From Herminiimonas sp. (GTDB lineage Bacteria > Pseudomonadota > Gammaproteobacteria > Burkholderiales > Burkholderiaceae): DNA of 28,023 bases. The DNA is taken from the NCBI GenBank assembly GCA_014377155.1, contig JACMQD010000489.1:1-28023 (forward strand), given 5' to 3'. The notes below the pieces were generated by a model. It saw nothing but the letters and a program-made list of their open reading frames with translations. It was not told where the DNA came from and did no database searches. This document shows, one piece after another, positions 1-8,747 of the stretch (positions are counted from its first letter, which is position 1; each line of letters opens with the position of its first letter). Made by a program: the position numbers and the translations under genes.

Positions 1-909
1 CTGGTGATACTTGACGTCGCCAGCCGGCAGGTCGTCGGCATGCTTGCCTTCGAATTCGGCGAACAGTTCCTGCGGCATCTTGCCCAGGATGTTGACCAGC
101 ACGTTGAGGCGGCCGCGGTGGGCCATGCCGATCACGATTTCCTGCACGCCCTTTTCACCGGCGCGCTGGATGGTCTCGTCGAGCGAGGCGATGAAGCTTT
201 CGCCGCCTTCCAGCGAGAAACGCTTCTGGCCGACGTACTTGGTGTGCAGGTAGCGCTCCAGGCCTTCGGCAGCAGTCAGGCGCTCGAGGATGTGCAGCTT
301 CTTTTCCGCGGTGAAGGTAGGCGTGGCGCGCACCGATTCCAGGCGCTCCTGCAGCCAGCGCTTCTCGCCCGGGTCGGTGATGTACATGAACTCGGAACCG
401 ATGGAACGGCAGTACGTGTCGCGCAGCGCATGCAGCAGGTCGCGCAGTGTTGCCGTCTCGGTACCGAAATAGGTGTTGCTAATGTTGAAGACGATGTCCA
501 TGTCGGCATCGGTAAAACCATACGACGTCGGCTCCAGTTCAGGAATGCCCGGGCGCTCCTGGCGCTGCAGCGGATCGAGGTTTGCCCAGTTGTTGCCGAG
601 GAAGCGGTAGGCGGCAATGAGTTGGGTAACGGCGACGCGCTTGCGGCCCATTTCGGCATCGACGGATGCGACAACGGTACGGATCGGCCCCTGCTTTGCG
701 CGCTCGGCAAAAGATGCAACGACCGATGCATGCGGTACGTCTGGCTTGTTCGAACCATCGACCGCAGGCACGTGCTGCATGGCGTCGAAATAGGCGCGCC
801 AGTTGTCTGGCACTGAGCCGGGATTGTCGAGGTACGATTCGTACAGGTCTTCGACGTACGGAGCGTTTCCACCGAACAAATAGGAATTGGATTGCAGTTG
901 CTGCATCAT
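1..909 (-). CDS. sucA: 2-oxoglutarate dehydrogenase E1 component, 5' part only
   Basis: This is the thiamine-diphosphate-dependent E1 subunit that decarboxylates 2-oxoglutarate in the TCA cycle. The 303 residues visible start MMQQLQSNSYLFGGNAPYVE, the usual amino terminus of the family, and reach the GMAHRGRLNVL segment where the cofactor-binding domain begins. The frame runs off the left edge, so roughly two thirds of a protein of about 950 residues is missing. Two ATG codons stand in tandem (909 and 906). I take the first because a GAAAGG ribosome site lies at 918-923. A small TCGCG/CGCGA hairpin (924-936) abuts that site. gltA lies upstream on the same strand, 307 bases away. sucB and lpd normally follow, outside this window. 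Confidence 0.95.
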   Translation of the reverse strand, partial: MMQQLQSNSYLFGGNAPYVEDLYESYLDNPGSVPDNWRAYFDAMQHVPAVDGSNKPDVPHASVVASFAERAKQGPIRTVVASVDAEMGRKRVAVTQLIAAYRFLGNNWANLDPLQRQERPGIPELEPTSYGFTDADMDIVFNISNTYFGTETATLRDLLHALRDTYCRSIGSEFMYITDPGEKRWLQERLESVRATPTFTAEKKLHILERLTAAEGLERYLHTKYVGQKRFSLEGGESFIASLDETIQRAGEKGVQEIVIGMAHRGRLNVLVNILGKMPQELFAEFEGKHADDLPAGDVKYHQ

Positions 910-1151
910 ATTGCGCACCTTTCTTCGCGTTTCGCGAGATTAGCGGGTTTATCTAACCTTCCGCGACACGGCCTGACCGGTTAGCGGATTGCACATCAAG
1001 TTGTGGGGAAGGGCTTTTTGATCTGGTAGTGAGTAAGGGAACTTCGCTGCCGAGGGAAAGCAACAAAACAGCCTGCGGAGCATAGCACGGCGCATGGTTC
1101 GATAACCGTGCAACCAGGTAAAACGCAGTGCAATGTGAAAAGATTTCAGGA
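910..1151 (-). promoter_or_regulatory. Leader and probable promoter region of sucA
   Basis: This is most of the 307-base gap between gltA and sucA. I see no convincing gene in it. The best minus-strand -10 hexamer is TATGCT at 1079-1084, without a good -35 at the usual distance. It would give a leader of roughly 165 nt. The separate promoter and the hairpin at 1152-1177 suggest that sucA is transcribed at least partly independently of sdh-gltA. Confidence 0.35.
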
Positions 1152-1177
1152 GGATGCAACCGCGGCGCGGCGCATCC
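1152..1177 (-). terminator. Strong hairpin after gltA, probable terminator
   Basis: GGATGC (1152-1157) pairs with GCATCC (1172-1177), and inside it CCGC (1160-1163) pairs with GCGG (1167-1170) around GGC. It begins about 40 nt after the gltA stop. On the minus strand the following sequence is only moderately T-rich. The clean T run (CTTTTT) is on the plus-strand side, so efficiency for gltA is uncertain. Confidence 0.45.
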
Positions 1178-1216
1178 CTTTTTCAAGCGCGCCGGCACGG
1201 TGCCAGCGCTAGCAGG

Positions 1217-2521
1217 TCAAGCGCGCTCGCCGACCGGCTTCACATCGCGTGCCGGTGCACCGACGTACAACTGGCGTGGGCGACCGATCTTCTGTTCAGG
1301 ATCGGAAATCATTTCGTTCCACTGCGCGATCCAGCCAACCGTACGCGCCATGGCGAAGATACCGGTAAACAGCGACACCGGAATACCAAGCGCGGACTGC
1401 ACGATACCCGAGTAGAAATCGACGTTCGGATACAGCTTGCGGGAAACGAAGTATTCGTCTTCCAACGCGATTTTTTCCAGTGCCATCGCCAGTTTGAACA
1501 GTGGATCATCCTGCAGGCCGAGTTCTTGCAGGACTTCGTAGCAGGTCTCGCGCATGAGCTTGGCGCGCGGATCGAAGTTCTTGTAGACCCGGTGACCGAA
1601 GCCCATCAGCTTGACGCCCGAATCCTTGTCCTTCACCTTGGCGATGAATTCCGGAATCTTGTCGACGGAGCCGATTTCCTTGAGCATGTTCAGCGCCGCT
1701 TCATTAGCACCGCCATGTGCCGGGCCCCACAGGCAAGCAATACCGGCTGCGATGCACGCAAACGGGTTGGCGCCGGAAGAACCAGCCAAACGCACCGTCG
1801 ACGTCGACGCATTTTGTTCATGATCCGCATGCAGGATCAGGATACGGTCAAGCGCGCGCACCAGCACGTCATTGACCTTGTATTCCTCGCACGGATTGGA
1901 AAACATCATCCGCATGAAGTTCGCGCTGTACGACAGGTCATTGCGCGGATAGACGAACGGCTGGCCGATCGTGTACTTGTAGGCCATCGCCACCAGCGTC
2001 GGCAGCTTTGCGATCAGACGTATGGCGGAGACTTCACGGTGATGCGGATCGGTGATATCGAGCGAGTCGTGATAGAACGACGACAGTGCGCCGACGGTGC
2101 CCACCAAAACCGCCATTGGATGCGCGTCGCGCCGAAATCCGCGGAAGAAGAACTGCATCTGCTCGTGCACCATGGTGTGCTTGGTGACGGTCTCGGAAAA
2201 CCCGGCATTCTGCTTTGCGTTGGGCAGCTCGCCATGCAACAGCAGATAACAAGTTTCCAGGAAATCGCAGTTGACCGCGAGTTGCTCGATCGGATAACCG
2301 CGGTACAGCAGCTCGCCCTTGTCGCCATCAATGTAGGTGATCGACGAATTGCAGGCAGCCGTCGACATGAAGCCGGGGTCATAGGTAAATTTGCCGGTTG
2401 CGCCATAGAGCTTGCGGATGTCAAGCACATCCGGGCCGACGGTACCCTTGTAGATCGGGAAATCGACGGACGGAGTGCCATCGGAAAATGAGAGGGTCGC
2501 TTTCGCATCGGTGTTGGTCAT
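1217..2521 (-). CDS. gltA: Citrate synthase (type II)
   Basis: Condenses oxaloacetate with acetyl-CoA to give citrate, the entry step of the TCA cycle in the cytoplasm. The protein has 434 residues, the usual length for the type found in Gram-negative bacteria. The catalytic set is present: His269 in [10 protein letters not shown], His310 in [15 protein letters not shown] and Asp368 in NVDFYSG. The ATG at 2521 is preceded by a good AAAGGAAG ribosome site. It follows sdhE by 63 bases on the same strand with no obvious terminator between, so it is most simply the last gene of sdhCDAB-sdhE-gltA. Product assignment is secure. Regulation is inferred from position only. Confidence 0.97.
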   Translation of the reverse strand: MTNTDAKATLSFSDGTPSVDFPIYKGTVGPDVLDIRKLYGATGKFTYDPGFMSTAACNSSITYIDGDKGELLYRGYPIEQLAVNCDFLETCYLLLHGELPNAKQNAGFSETVTKHTMVHEQMQFFFRGFRRDAHPMAVLVGTVGALSSFYHDSLDITDPHHREVSAIRLIAKLPTLVAMAYKYTIGQPFVYPRNDLSYSANFMRMMFSNPCEEYKVNDVLVRALDRILILHADHEQNASTSTVRLAGSSGANPFACIAAGIACLWGPAHGGANEAALNMLKEIGSVDKIPEFIAKVKDKDSGVKLMGFGHRVYKNFDPRAKLMRETCYEVLQELGLQDDPLFKLAMALEKIALEDEYFVSRKLYPNVDFYSGIVQSALGIPVSLFTGIFAMARTVGWIAQWNEMISDPEQKIGRPRQLYVGAPARDVKPVGERA

Positions 2522-2584
2522 GGCGCTTCCTTTAAAACAGGGCGGGTGAGTCAGGGAATGGAAAATTTGGAAGGTGGACGACGT

Positions 2585-2851
2585 TCAGGCGGCGCGCATT
2601 CGCGACAACAGGGCATGCACATGCGGCAGGTCAGCGCCACCGGTCGGCTCGCTTCGCGCCAGCAGCAGCGCAAGAAGATCGTTGTCGCCGAGTTCCATCA
2701 GGCAGGTGAATGCATCGACATCTTCATCGGTCAGCGTGGTTTCGTGCCTGTCCAGAAAACGACTGATCAACAAGTCGTTTTCCAACAAGCCACGACGGCT
2801 ACGCCAGCGCAGGCGCGCTCGCTTTTTCGGGTCGGCCTGATGCTCGATCAC
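2585..2851 (-). CDS. sdhE: FAD assembly factor SdhE (DUF339 family)
   Basis: A small protein of the SdhE/YgfY family, which promotes covalent FAD attachment to the succinate dehydrogenase flavoprotein. The signature RRGLLENDL (the family RGxxE motif) is present, in a highly charged, helical 88-residue protein of normal family size. I place the start at GTG 2851 because GAGGTG lies just upstream. An in-frame ATG at 2890 would add 13 residues but lies inside a strong hairpin (2878-2906) and has no ribosome site. The gene sits between sdhB and gltA, which fits its role on the SdhA subunit encoded in the same operon. Confidence 0.9.
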   Translation of the reverse strand: MIEHQADPKKRARLRWRSRRGLLENDLLISRFLDRHETTLTDEDVDAFTCLMELGDNDLLALLLARSEPTGGADLPHVHALLSRMRAA

Positions 2852-2877
2852 ATGACACCTCGTTACTGAAAAATAGT

Positions 2878-2922
2878 GGCCTTCAATCATCTGCAGATCA
2901 AAGGCCGTTGCCGGCTCGGCAA
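2878..2922 (-). other. Two hairpins between sdhB and sdhE
   Basis: On the minus strand, 2878-2906 folds into an 11-bp stem (GGCCTTTGATC with GATTGAAGGCC, two G-T wobbles). Next to it TTGCCG/CGGCAA (2908-2922) folds around a 3-nt loop. Neither is followed by a T run, so they look like intercistronic stability or processing elements rather than intrinsic terminators. Confidence 0.5.
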
Positions 2923-2946
2923 AGCAATGGCGACTGCCCTACGCCG

Positions 2947-3654
2947 TCAGACGGTCCGCCGCACCATCAGGTCCTTGGTCTTGCCAATTGCGCGACTCGG
3001 ATTCAGACCTTTCGGGCAGACATCGACGCAGTTCATGATGGTGTGGCATCGAAACAAGCGATACGGGTCCTCAAGATTGTCGAGCCGCTCGGCAGTTGCC
3101 TCGTCGCGACTGTCGGCAAGGAACCGGTAAGCCTGCAGCAGGCCGGCCGGACCAACGAACTTGTCCGGATTCCACCAGAACGACGGGCACGACGTCGAAC
3201 AGCAGGCGCACAGGATGCACTCGTAGAGGCCGTCGAGTTCTTCGCGTTCTGCAGGCGACTGCAAGCGTTCTTTTTCCGGTGGAATCGAGTCGTTGATCAG
3301 ATACGGCTTGATCGAGTTGTACTGCTTGAAGAACTGCGTCATGTCGACGATCAGATCACGAATCACGGGCAGACCCGGCAGCGGCCGCAGTACGATCGGC
3401 TGCTTCAGCTCGTTCAAATTGCGGGTGCAGGCCAGGCCGTTCTTGCCATTGATGTTCATTGCATCGGAACCGCATACGCCTTCCCGGCAAGAGCGACGCA
3501 ATGCCAGCGAGTCGTCGACATCGGCCTTGATGCGCTGCAGTGCGTCGAGCAACATCTTGTCAGTGTCCTTCAAGGTCACTTCGAGATCCTGCATGTACGG
3601 CTTCTTGTCCTTGTCCGGATCGTAGCGGTAAATCTGGAATTTCATCGTACGCAT
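2947..3654 (-). CDS. sdhB: Succinate dehydrogenase iron-sulfur subunit
   Basis: The electron-transfer subunit of complex II, which carries electrons from FAD in SdhA to the quinone site in the membrane. All cluster ligands are visible in 235 residues. [2Fe-2S]: Cys56, Cys61, Asp64 and Cys76 in [12 protein letters not shown]...LAC; the Asp ligand is shared with the E. coli protein. [4Fe-4S]: Cys146, Cys149, Cys152 and Cys213. [3Fe-4S]: Cys156, Cys203 and Cys209. ATG 3654 is chosen over the in-frame ATG at 3645 because AAAGGAC lies 5-6 nt upstream of it. It is separated from sdhA by a 92-base gap full of hairpins. Confidence 0.97.
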   Translation of the reverse strand: MRTMKFQIYRYDPDKDKKPYMQDLEVTLKDTDKMLLDALQRIKADVDDSLALRRSCREGVCGSDAMNINGKNGLACTRNLNELKQPIVLRPLPGLPVIRDLIVDMTQFFKQYNSIKPYLINDSIPPEKERLQSPAEREELDGLYECILCACCSTSCPSFWWNPDKFVGPAGLLQAYRFLADSRDEATAERLDNLEDPYRLFRCHTIMNCVDVCPKGLNPSRAIGKTKDLMVRRTV

Positions 3655-3667
3655 GTTTGTCCTTTTC

Positions 3668-3745
3668 GGAACCGAGCACAGCCAGGCAATGTTCGGTTCC
3701 TCACATCGTTATCGTTTGCAGAAGCAGTCCTGCGTCCAGGCAAAC
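3668..3745 (-). other. Two hairpins between sdhA and sdhB
   Basis: GGAACCGA (3668-3675) pairs perfectly with TCGGTTCC (3693-3700), immediately upstream of the sdhB ribosome site. GTTTGC (3714-3719) pairs with GCAAAC (3740-3745), directly after the sdhA stop. There is no T run, so termination is unlikely. A role in differential mRNA stability or processing is an inference. Confidence 0.5.
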
Positions 3746-3746
3746 C

Positions 3747-5525
3747 CTAAAAAGTTCGCGCCTTCGGCTTGAACGTCTCTACCGTCAGCGGCTTCAGGTT
3801 CACGGGCTTGTAATCAAGCCGGTTGCCTTCCGAGTAATACAGCGAATGCTTCATCCAGTTGACGTCATCGCGCGTGGCAAAATCGCGATGCGCATGTGCG
3901 CCGCGCGACTCCTTGCGGGCTGCTGCCGACGTGATGGTAGCTTTCGCGGTCTCGATCAGGTTGTCCAGTTCGAGTGCCTCGATGCGTGCCGTGTTGAAAA
4001 CCTTGGATTTGTCCTTGAACGAGACATGCTTACGCCGCTCGTCGAGTTCCATGATCTTCCGGTAGCCACCCTGCAGCAGTTCGTCGGTGCGGAACACGCC
4101 ACAGAAGTGCTGCATCGTCGCGCGAATGTCGTTGGCCACGTCCTGTACCCGTTCGCCACCAGTACTGGCTTCCAGATGCGCCAGTCGAGACAGCGCCAGG
4201 TCCGCTGCACCGGCAGGCAAGGGCTTGTTTTCCCGAGCCTTGAGGCCGCTCTGGACGATATGGTTGCCGCCTGCACGACCAAACACCAGCAGGTCCAGCA
4301 GTGAATTGGTGCCGAGCCGGTTGGCGCCATGTACCGACACGCAGGCACATTCGCCGATTGCATACAAACCATTGACGATTTCATTCGGATTGCCATTCTT
4401 TGGCGCGACCACTTGACCATGAATGTTGGTCGGTATGCCGCCCATTTGGTAATGGATCGTCGGCACCACCGGAATCGGCTCCTTGGTCGCATCGACATTG
4501 GCAAACTTGTGCGCGATTTCCAGGATCGACGGCAGCCGCTTCTGGATCGTCTCGGCGCCGATGTGTCGCAGGTCGAGCAGCACATAATCCTTGTTCGGAC
4601 CGCAGCCACGGCCTTCCTTGATCTCCTGGTCCATCGAACGCGACACGAAGTCGCGTGGCGCCAAGTCCTTCAGGGTCGGCGCATAGCGCTCCATAAAGCG
4701 CTCGCCCTCGCTGTTGACCAGAATGCCGCCCTCACCCCGCACGCCTTCGGTGATCAACACGCCTGCACCGGCCACGCCGGTTGGGTGAAACTGCCAGAAT
4801 TCCATGTCTTCCAGCGGCAGGCCGGCACGTGCCGCCATGCCCATGCCGTCGCCGGTATTGATGAAGGCGTTGGTCGAAGCGGCCCAAATGCGGCCGGCAC
4901 CACCGGTTGCAAGCACGGTCGTCTTCGCTTCCAGCATCATGACGTCGCCGGTTTCCATCTCAAGTGCGACCACGCCGATGACATCGCCCTCGGCATCGCG
5001 CATCAGGTCGATTGCCATCCACTCGACAAAGAAGTGTGTCTTTGCGCGGACATTGCGCTGATACAGCGTATGCAGCAGCGCATGACCGGTGCGGTCGGCT
5101 GCGGCGCAAGCGCGCTGCACCGGTTTCTCGCCGAAGTTGGCAGTATGACCACCGAATGGCCGCTGATAGATCGTGCCGTCCGGATTACGGTCGAACGGCA
5201 TGCCGAAATGCTCCAGCTCATAGACCACTTTCGGCGCTTCGCGACACATGAATTCGATCGCATCCTGGTCGCCGAGATAGTCGGAACCCTTGACGGTATC
5301 GAACATGTGCCAGTACCAGTTATCTTCGGACATGTTGCCCAGCGACGCACCGATGCCACCCTGCGCTGCCACCGTGTGCGAGCGCGTTGGAAATACCTTT
5401 GACAAGACCGCGACGTTCAGACCCGCTTCTGCCAGCTGCAGGGATGCCCGCATGCCGGACCCGCCAGCGCCGATGATGACGGCATCAAAACGGCGGGAAG
5501 GGATCGTGGATTTAATTGCTGCCAC
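3747..5525 (-). CDS. sdhA: Succinate dehydrogenase flavoprotein subunit
   Basis: The catalytic subunit of complex II, oxidising succinate to fumarate at a covalently bound FAD on the cytoplasmic side. The 592 residues carry the dinucleotide-binding [10 protein letters not shown] (residues 19-28), the FAD-linking His50 in [14 protein letters not shown] and GVRGEGG of the active site, and a carboxy-terminal FAD-contacting segment [15 protein letters not shown] place the start at GTG 5525. GGAGAG lies 7 nt upstream, and this start lies 2 bases after the sdhD stop, as expected in a tightly packed operon. A longer open frame upstream only overlaps sdhD. Its length is close to the E. coli subunit (588). 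Confidence 0.96.
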   Translation of the reverse strand: MAAIKSTIPSRRFDAVIIGAGGSGMRASLQLAEAGLNVAVLSKVFPTRSHTVAAQGGIGASLGNMSEDNWYWHMFDTVKGSDYLGDQDAIEFMCREAPKVVYELEHFGMPFDRNPDGTIYQRPFGGHTANFGEKPVQRACAAADRTGHALLHTLYQRNVRAKTHFFVEWMAIDLMRDAEGDVIGVVALEMETGDVMMLEAKTTVLATGGAGRIWAASTNAFINTGDGMGMAARAGLPLEDMEFWQFHPTGVAGAGVLITEGVRGEGGILVNSEGERFMERYAPTLKDLAPRDFVSRSMDQEIKEGRGCGPNKDYVLLDLRHIGAETIQKRLPSILEIAHKFANVDATKEPIPVVPTIHYQMGGIPTNIHGQVVAPKNGNPNEIVNGLYAIGECACVSVHGANRLGTNSLLDLLVFGRAGGNHIVQSGLKARENKPLPAGAADLALSRLAHLEASTGGERVQDVANDIRATMQHFCGVFRTDELLQGGYRKIMELDERRKHVSFKDKSKVFNTARIEALELDNLIETAKATITSAAARKESRGAHAHRDFATRDDVNWMKHSLYYSEGNRLDYKPVNLKPLTVETFKPKARTF

Positions 5526-5527
5526 AG

Positions 5528-5893
5528 TTAAGCTCTCCAGAGTATTTGTGCCGCCCAGCCGGCACAGCCGATCAACCACAACATAGTGGCGACCTGACAA
5601 AGCAGCCGGATCGATACCGGCTTGACGTAATCCATCCAGATGTCGCGCATGCCGACCCAGGCGTGATAAAACAGCCCGACCAGGGTGACGAAGGTAGCGA
5701 TCTTGAACCACTGCCGTGCAAACAGTCCAGCCCAGCCTTCATAGCTGAATTCGCTGGCGCCGAAAAATGCCACAAGCAGGATGACGGTATAGAGCGCCAT
5801 GACGACGGCGGTCGCACGTTGCGCCATCCAATCCTTCAGGCCGTAATGCGCGCCGACCGTCAGGCGATTGACGCCGATGTTATTTTTTGCCAT
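5528..5893 (-). CDS. sdhD: Succinate dehydrogenase membrane anchor subunit
   Basis: One of the two membrane anchors of complex II. In 121 residues three hydrophobic segments can be seen (about 28-45, 63-82 and 93-117). The heme-ligand His77 ([10 protein letters not shown]) and the Asp88-Tyr89 pair (MDYVKP) of the quinone site match the positions known from E. coli (His71, Asp82, Tyr83). The start at 5893 lies one base after the sdhC stop, so translation is probably coupled. The stop lies two bases before the sdhA GTG. Confidence 0.94.
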   Translation of the reverse strand: MAKNNIGVNRLTVGAHYGLKDWMAQRATAVVMALYTVILLVAFFGASEFSYEGWAGLFARQWFKIATFVTLVGLFYHAWVGMRDIWMDYVKPVSIRLLCQVATMLWLIGCAGWAAQILWRA

Positions 5894-5894
5894 C

Positions 5895-6302
5895 TCAGAA
5901 CGCTCCGAACAGTTTCAATGCGACCAGGGCCGTCAGGAACAGGCTTACTGCAAGCACCGCCGCCGAACTACGGCGCGAGGATTGTTTTTCCAGACCCATG
6001 TGGGTATCCATGCCGAGGTGCCGGATGCCTGCAAAAAAATGGTGAAGGAAAGCCCAGGACAGACCGAGAATAATGAGTTTGACGAACCAGTTCGAAGTAA
6101 AGCCGCGCATTGCGGCGAACGTGTTTTCCGACACCAGACTCTGGTCAAGTAAATACAGAACGAGTGGCAAGAGCAGGAAAAGGATGGCGCCACTGACGCG
6201 GTGCAAAATCGAGATGAGGCCAGCGAGGGGCAGTCGATAATTTACCAACTGGCTGATGTGAATGTTACGAAACTCCGGTCTTTTCTTTGAGACTTCCGAC
6301 AT
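5895..6302 (-). CDS. sdhC: Succinate dehydrogenase cytochrome b556 subunit
   Basis: The other membrane anchor of complex II and first gene of the operon. The 135-residue protein has three hydrophobic segments. SILHRVSG (residues 31-38) holds the Ser and Arg that contact ubiquinone in E. coli. HFFAGIRHLGMD carries the heme-ligand histidine, here His88. ATG 6302 is preceded by AGGAG at a normal distance. The 135 bases up to the regulator gene upstream contain a near-perfect palindrome (6361-6378) that could control transcription of the whole sdh-gltA operon. Confidence 0.94.
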   Translation of the reverse strand: MSEVSKKRPEFRNIHISQLVNYRLPLAGLISILHRVSGAILFLLLPLVLYLLDQSLVSENTFAAMRGFTSNWFVKLIILGLSWAFLHHFFAGIRHLGMDTHMGLEKQSSRRSSAAVLAVSLFLTALVALKLFGAF

Positions 6303-6360
6303 TCCCTACTCCTGACTTGATAAACCAGATTTCTTACAGATTTTGTGCACCACACCAATC

Positions 6361-6378
6361 TGCATTATGCATGATGCA
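6361..6378. promoter_or_regulatory. 18-bp near-perfect palindrome upstream of sdhC
   Basis: TGCATTATGCATGATGCA is symmetric except for one base pair and contains the 6-bp core ATGCAT. It lies about 60 bases upstream of the sdhC start. On the minus strand it includes CATAAT (6364-6369), a 5/6 match to a -10 hexamer, though no good -35 is visible. A bound protein there would block or position RNA polymerase. The binder is unknown. The adjacent GntR-type regulator is the obvious candidate, but its other candidate site (7362-7373) has a different sequence. Confidence 0.45.
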
Positions 6379-6437
6379 CAGTTTCTTCGCTGTAGCTGAC
6401 ATACCCGCCGACGCTCCGCGCGCGAGGCGTGCAACCG

Positions 6438-7301
6438 TCAGCCGAGCGCGTTTTGATAATGATGGCGGGTGGTCAGATAGACGCTGCGGCGCACCTCGAC
6501 CGGATGGTCGTCATAACTGTACGAAATTCGCTCCACGCTCAGCAGTGGCGTGGCCGGCGCCACTGCAAGGAGCGTTGCCACTTCGGCCGATGCACCTACC
6601 GCGCGGACCTGCTCGGCGGCGCGAATCATGCGCGTACCGAACTCCGTTTCGAACAGTCCGTACATGGGGCCGCGGTATTCGATCAGGCGCTCGGCAGTCA
6701 GCCCCTTGAACAGCAGGCCGGGCAACCAGAGCTCATCAACAATTGTCGGTGCGTTGTCGAAAGACTGCACCCGCTTTATAAAGATCACCGCGTCACCGGA
6801 TTTCAGCTCAAGCAGGCGCGCAATCTCTGCCGGCGCCCGCAGTCGCCGGACTTCGATGATGCGGTTGTCCGGCGTATGCGTCTCGCCCGCATCGGCGGCC
6901 AGTCGCAGAAAACGGAACTGCGCGCGAGCTTCGTGATGCGTTGCAACAAAAGTACCCTTGCCTTGCCTTCGGATCACCAGATTTTCAGCCGACAGTTCAT
7001 CGATCGCCTTGCGCACCGTGCCCTGGCTGACCTTGAACCGCGTCGCCAGTTCAACCTCGCTCGGCATCATCTCGCCGGGCTTCCATTCGCCTGACTGCAG
7101 GCTGCGGGTGATAAGCGACTTAATCTGCTGATACAGCGGACTGAAGGTCGGTGCGACATTGCCGACAACGGCAAAGCCACCGCCGCCCATGTTGCCCGGA
7201 ACTGCAGTCGTAATCGTAGTAGCCACAACCGCAGCAGGTGCGGGCACCTGGCCGGACAATATGCCGCCAGTGCCGGCAGGCGCGTTTGGGGGAAGACTCA
7301 T
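6438..7301 (-). CDS. GntR-family transcriptional regulator, HutC/UTRA type
   Basis: A probable DNA-binding metabolite sensor. After a Gly/Ala/Pro/Thr-rich amino-terminal stretch of about 50 residues comes the GntR winged helix: SPLYQQIKSLITRSL, then MPSEVELATRFKVSQGTVRK as the helix-turn-helix, then the wing RRQGKGTF. The carboxy-terminal part (VDELWLPGLLF, LLSVERISY, EVRRSVY) is a UTRA ligand-binding domain. I start at ATG 7301 (287 residues), although no clear ribosome site precedes it. A TTG at 7343 or an internal ATG just before the winged helix are alternatives. It lies between sdhC and the divergent mdh, so a role in TCA-cycle control is likely but inferred. The ligand is not predictable. 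Confidence 0.85.
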   Translation of the reverse strand: MSLPPNAPAGTGGILSGQVPAPAAVVATTITTAVPGNMGGGGFAVVGNVAPTFSPLYQQIKSLITRSLQSGEWKPGEMMPSEVELATRFKVSQGTVRKAIDELSAENLVIRRQGKGTFVATHHEARAQFRFLRLAADAGETHTPDNRIIEVRRLRAPAEIARLLELKSGDAVIFIKRVQSFDNAPTIVDELWLPGLLFKGLTAERLIEYRGPMYGLFETEFGTRMIRAAEQVRAVGASAEVATLLAVAPATPLLSVERISYSYDDHPVEVRRSVYLTTRHHYQNALG

Positions 7302-7361
7302 GATGGCCGATTTCACCACGAAACTGCGCTTGCCGTCCAGCAAAAACTAGTAGGTGATATG

Positions 7362-7373
7362 TCTTATATAAGA
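7362..7373. promoter_or_regulatory. Perfect 12-bp palindrome in the regulator/mdh intergenic region
   Basis: TCTTATATAAGA is fully self-complementary. It lies 61 bases upstream of the regulator start and 14 bases upstream of the -35 box of the mdh-directed promoter. AT-rich short dyads of this kind are typical GntR-family operators. Autoregulation plus control of mdh is the simplest reading, not shown by the sequence itself. Confidence 0.5.
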
Positions 7374-7386
7374 TAGAGGATTGTAA

Positions 7387-7415
7387 TTGACAGCATTGTT
7401 GTGCGCGCCTACACT
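7387..7415 (+). promoter_or_regulatory. Sigma70 promoter directed at mdh
   Basis: TTGACA (7387-7392, full consensus) and TACACT (7410-7415, four of six) are separated by exactly 17 bases. Transcription would start near 7422 and leave a leader of about 230 nt before mdh. Confidence 0.6.
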
Positions 7416-7421
7416 CGCGGG

Positions 7422-7654
7422 AGAAGCCGCTTGATTCTGGCCCGCCATCTGCCAAGGCACGCTTCGGACATGTCGGATGGACTCGCTTGCACTGCGGCCC
7501 GGTAATACTGCTGCTTTCGCCGATTTTGCTGCTCACCGGCTGGCAACACGTGCCACCCTCAAGGCGTTCAACGGTATGATTGCGCACTGCTTTTTGCGCC
7601 GGAGCGAAAGAAGATCCGGCACCTACATCATTCTTACCTTCGTGGAGATTCAAC
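7422..7654 (+). other. Long leader of mdh, no gene seen
   Basis: Together with the upstream palindrome and promoter this fills the gap between regulator and mdh. The only open frame (ATG 7477) has no ribosome site, overlaps the mdh start and encodes nothing recognisable. A perfect GCCGGA/TCCGGC hairpin (7598-7620) lies 35 nt before the mdh ATG, and TGGCA/TGCCA pairs nearby upstream. A regulatory leader is possible, as is a second promoter that I cannot see. Confidence 0.3.
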
Positions 7655-8644
7655 ATGGCTAAAACCCCAATGCGCGTTGCCGTCACCGGCGCCGCCGGTC
7701 AGATCGGTTATTCCCTGCTGTTCCGAATTGCAAACGGCGACATGCTGGGTAAGGACCAGCCAGTCATTCTCCAGTTGCTCGAAATTCCCGATGAAAAAGC
7801 GCAGAAGGCGTTGAAAGGCGTCATGATGGAAATCGACGACTGCGCCTTTCCGCTGCTCGCCTCCATGACCGCGCACAGCGATCCGATGACGGCATTCAAG
7901 GACATCGACGTCGCCCTCCTCGTAGGTGCGCGACCACGCGGCCCTGGCATGGAGCGAAAGGACCTGCTCGAAGCTAATGCACAGATCTTCACCGTACAGG
8001 GCAAGGCGCTCGATGCTGTCGCGTCGCGCAACGTCAAGGTTCTGGTAGTCGGCAATCCGGCTAACACCAACGCCTACATCGCCATGAAATCGGCGCCGAG
8101 CCTGCCAGCCAAGAACTTTACCGCCATGCTGCGGCTGGACCACAACCGGGCCCTTTCGCAGATCGCTGCCAAAACCGGCAAACCGGTGACGGCCATCGAA
8201 AAGCTCTTTGTCTGGGGTAACCACTCGCCGACCATGTATGCAGACTATCGGTATGCAACCATCGATGGCGCATCGGTCAAGGACATGATCAACGACGCCG
8301 TCTGGAACAAGGATGTCTTCCTGCCGACGGTGGGCAAACGCGGCGGTGCGATCATCGAAGCGCGCGGCCTTTCGTCGGCAGCGTCGGCTGCCAACGCGGC
8401 GATCGATCATGTGCATGACTGGCTGCTCGGCACCAACGGCAAGGTCACCACAATGGGTATTGCGTCGGATGGCTCCTACGGCATTCCGGCAGAAACCATG
8501 TTCGGCTTTCCCGTCACGACCGAGAACGGCGAATACAAGATTGTGCAAGGGCTGGAGATCGATGCATTTTCCCAGGAGCGCATCGACTTGACCCTGAGGG
8601 AACTGACCGAAGAAAAAGAAGGCGTCAAGCACTTGCTGGGCTAA
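7655..8644 (+). CDS. mdh: Malate dehydrogenase (NAD-dependent)
   Basis: Oxidises malate to oxaloacetate in the TCA cycle, in the cytoplasm. The 329-residue protein belongs to the group that resembles cytosolic eukaryotic MDH. It shows the nucleotide-binding [12 protein letters not shown] (residues 11-22), the substrate loop [13 protein letters not shown] with its arginines, Asp162 in LRLDHNRA, and the catalytic His190 in VWGNHSP. ATG 7655 has GGAG upstream. The open frame continues 25 codons further upstream, but that extension is not family-like. It is followed 103 bases later by the MliC-like gene and then acnA on the same strand. Confidence 0.97.
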   Translation: MAKTPMRVAVTGAAGQIGYSLLFRIANGDMLGKDQPVILQLLEIPDEKAQKALKGVMMEIDDCAFPLLASMTAHSDPMTAFKDIDVALLVGARPRGPGMERKDLLEANAQIFTVQGKALDAVASRNVKVLVVGNPANTNAYIAMKSAPSLPAKNFTAMLRLDHNRALSQIAAKTGKPVTAIEKLFVWGNHSPTMYADYRYATIDGASVKDMINDAVWNKDVFLPTVGKRGGAIIEARGLSSAASAANAAIDHVHDWLLGTNGKVTTMGIASDGSYGIPAETMFGFPVTTENGEYKIVQGLEIDAFSQERIDLTLRELTEEKEGVKHLLG

Positions 8645-8747
8645 GTGTTTTAATCAGCCGGCGCTGGCCGCATCAACCATTCGTCGGCGCCGCCAATTTA
8701 TCAGCACACCACACACCAGATACCGCTATCCACCTGGACCAACCAAC

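Noticed and set aside
1154..2491. Long open frame (445 codons) on the plus strand opposite gltA
   Set aside because: It is the antisense shadow of citrate synthase. The product has low-complexity His/Arg/Val composition and no family resemblance, while the minus strand gives a full catalytic set.
7477..7662. 61-codon frame in the mdh leader
   Set aside because: No ribosome site, overlaps the mdh start and has ordinary random composition. The region is better explained as a leader.
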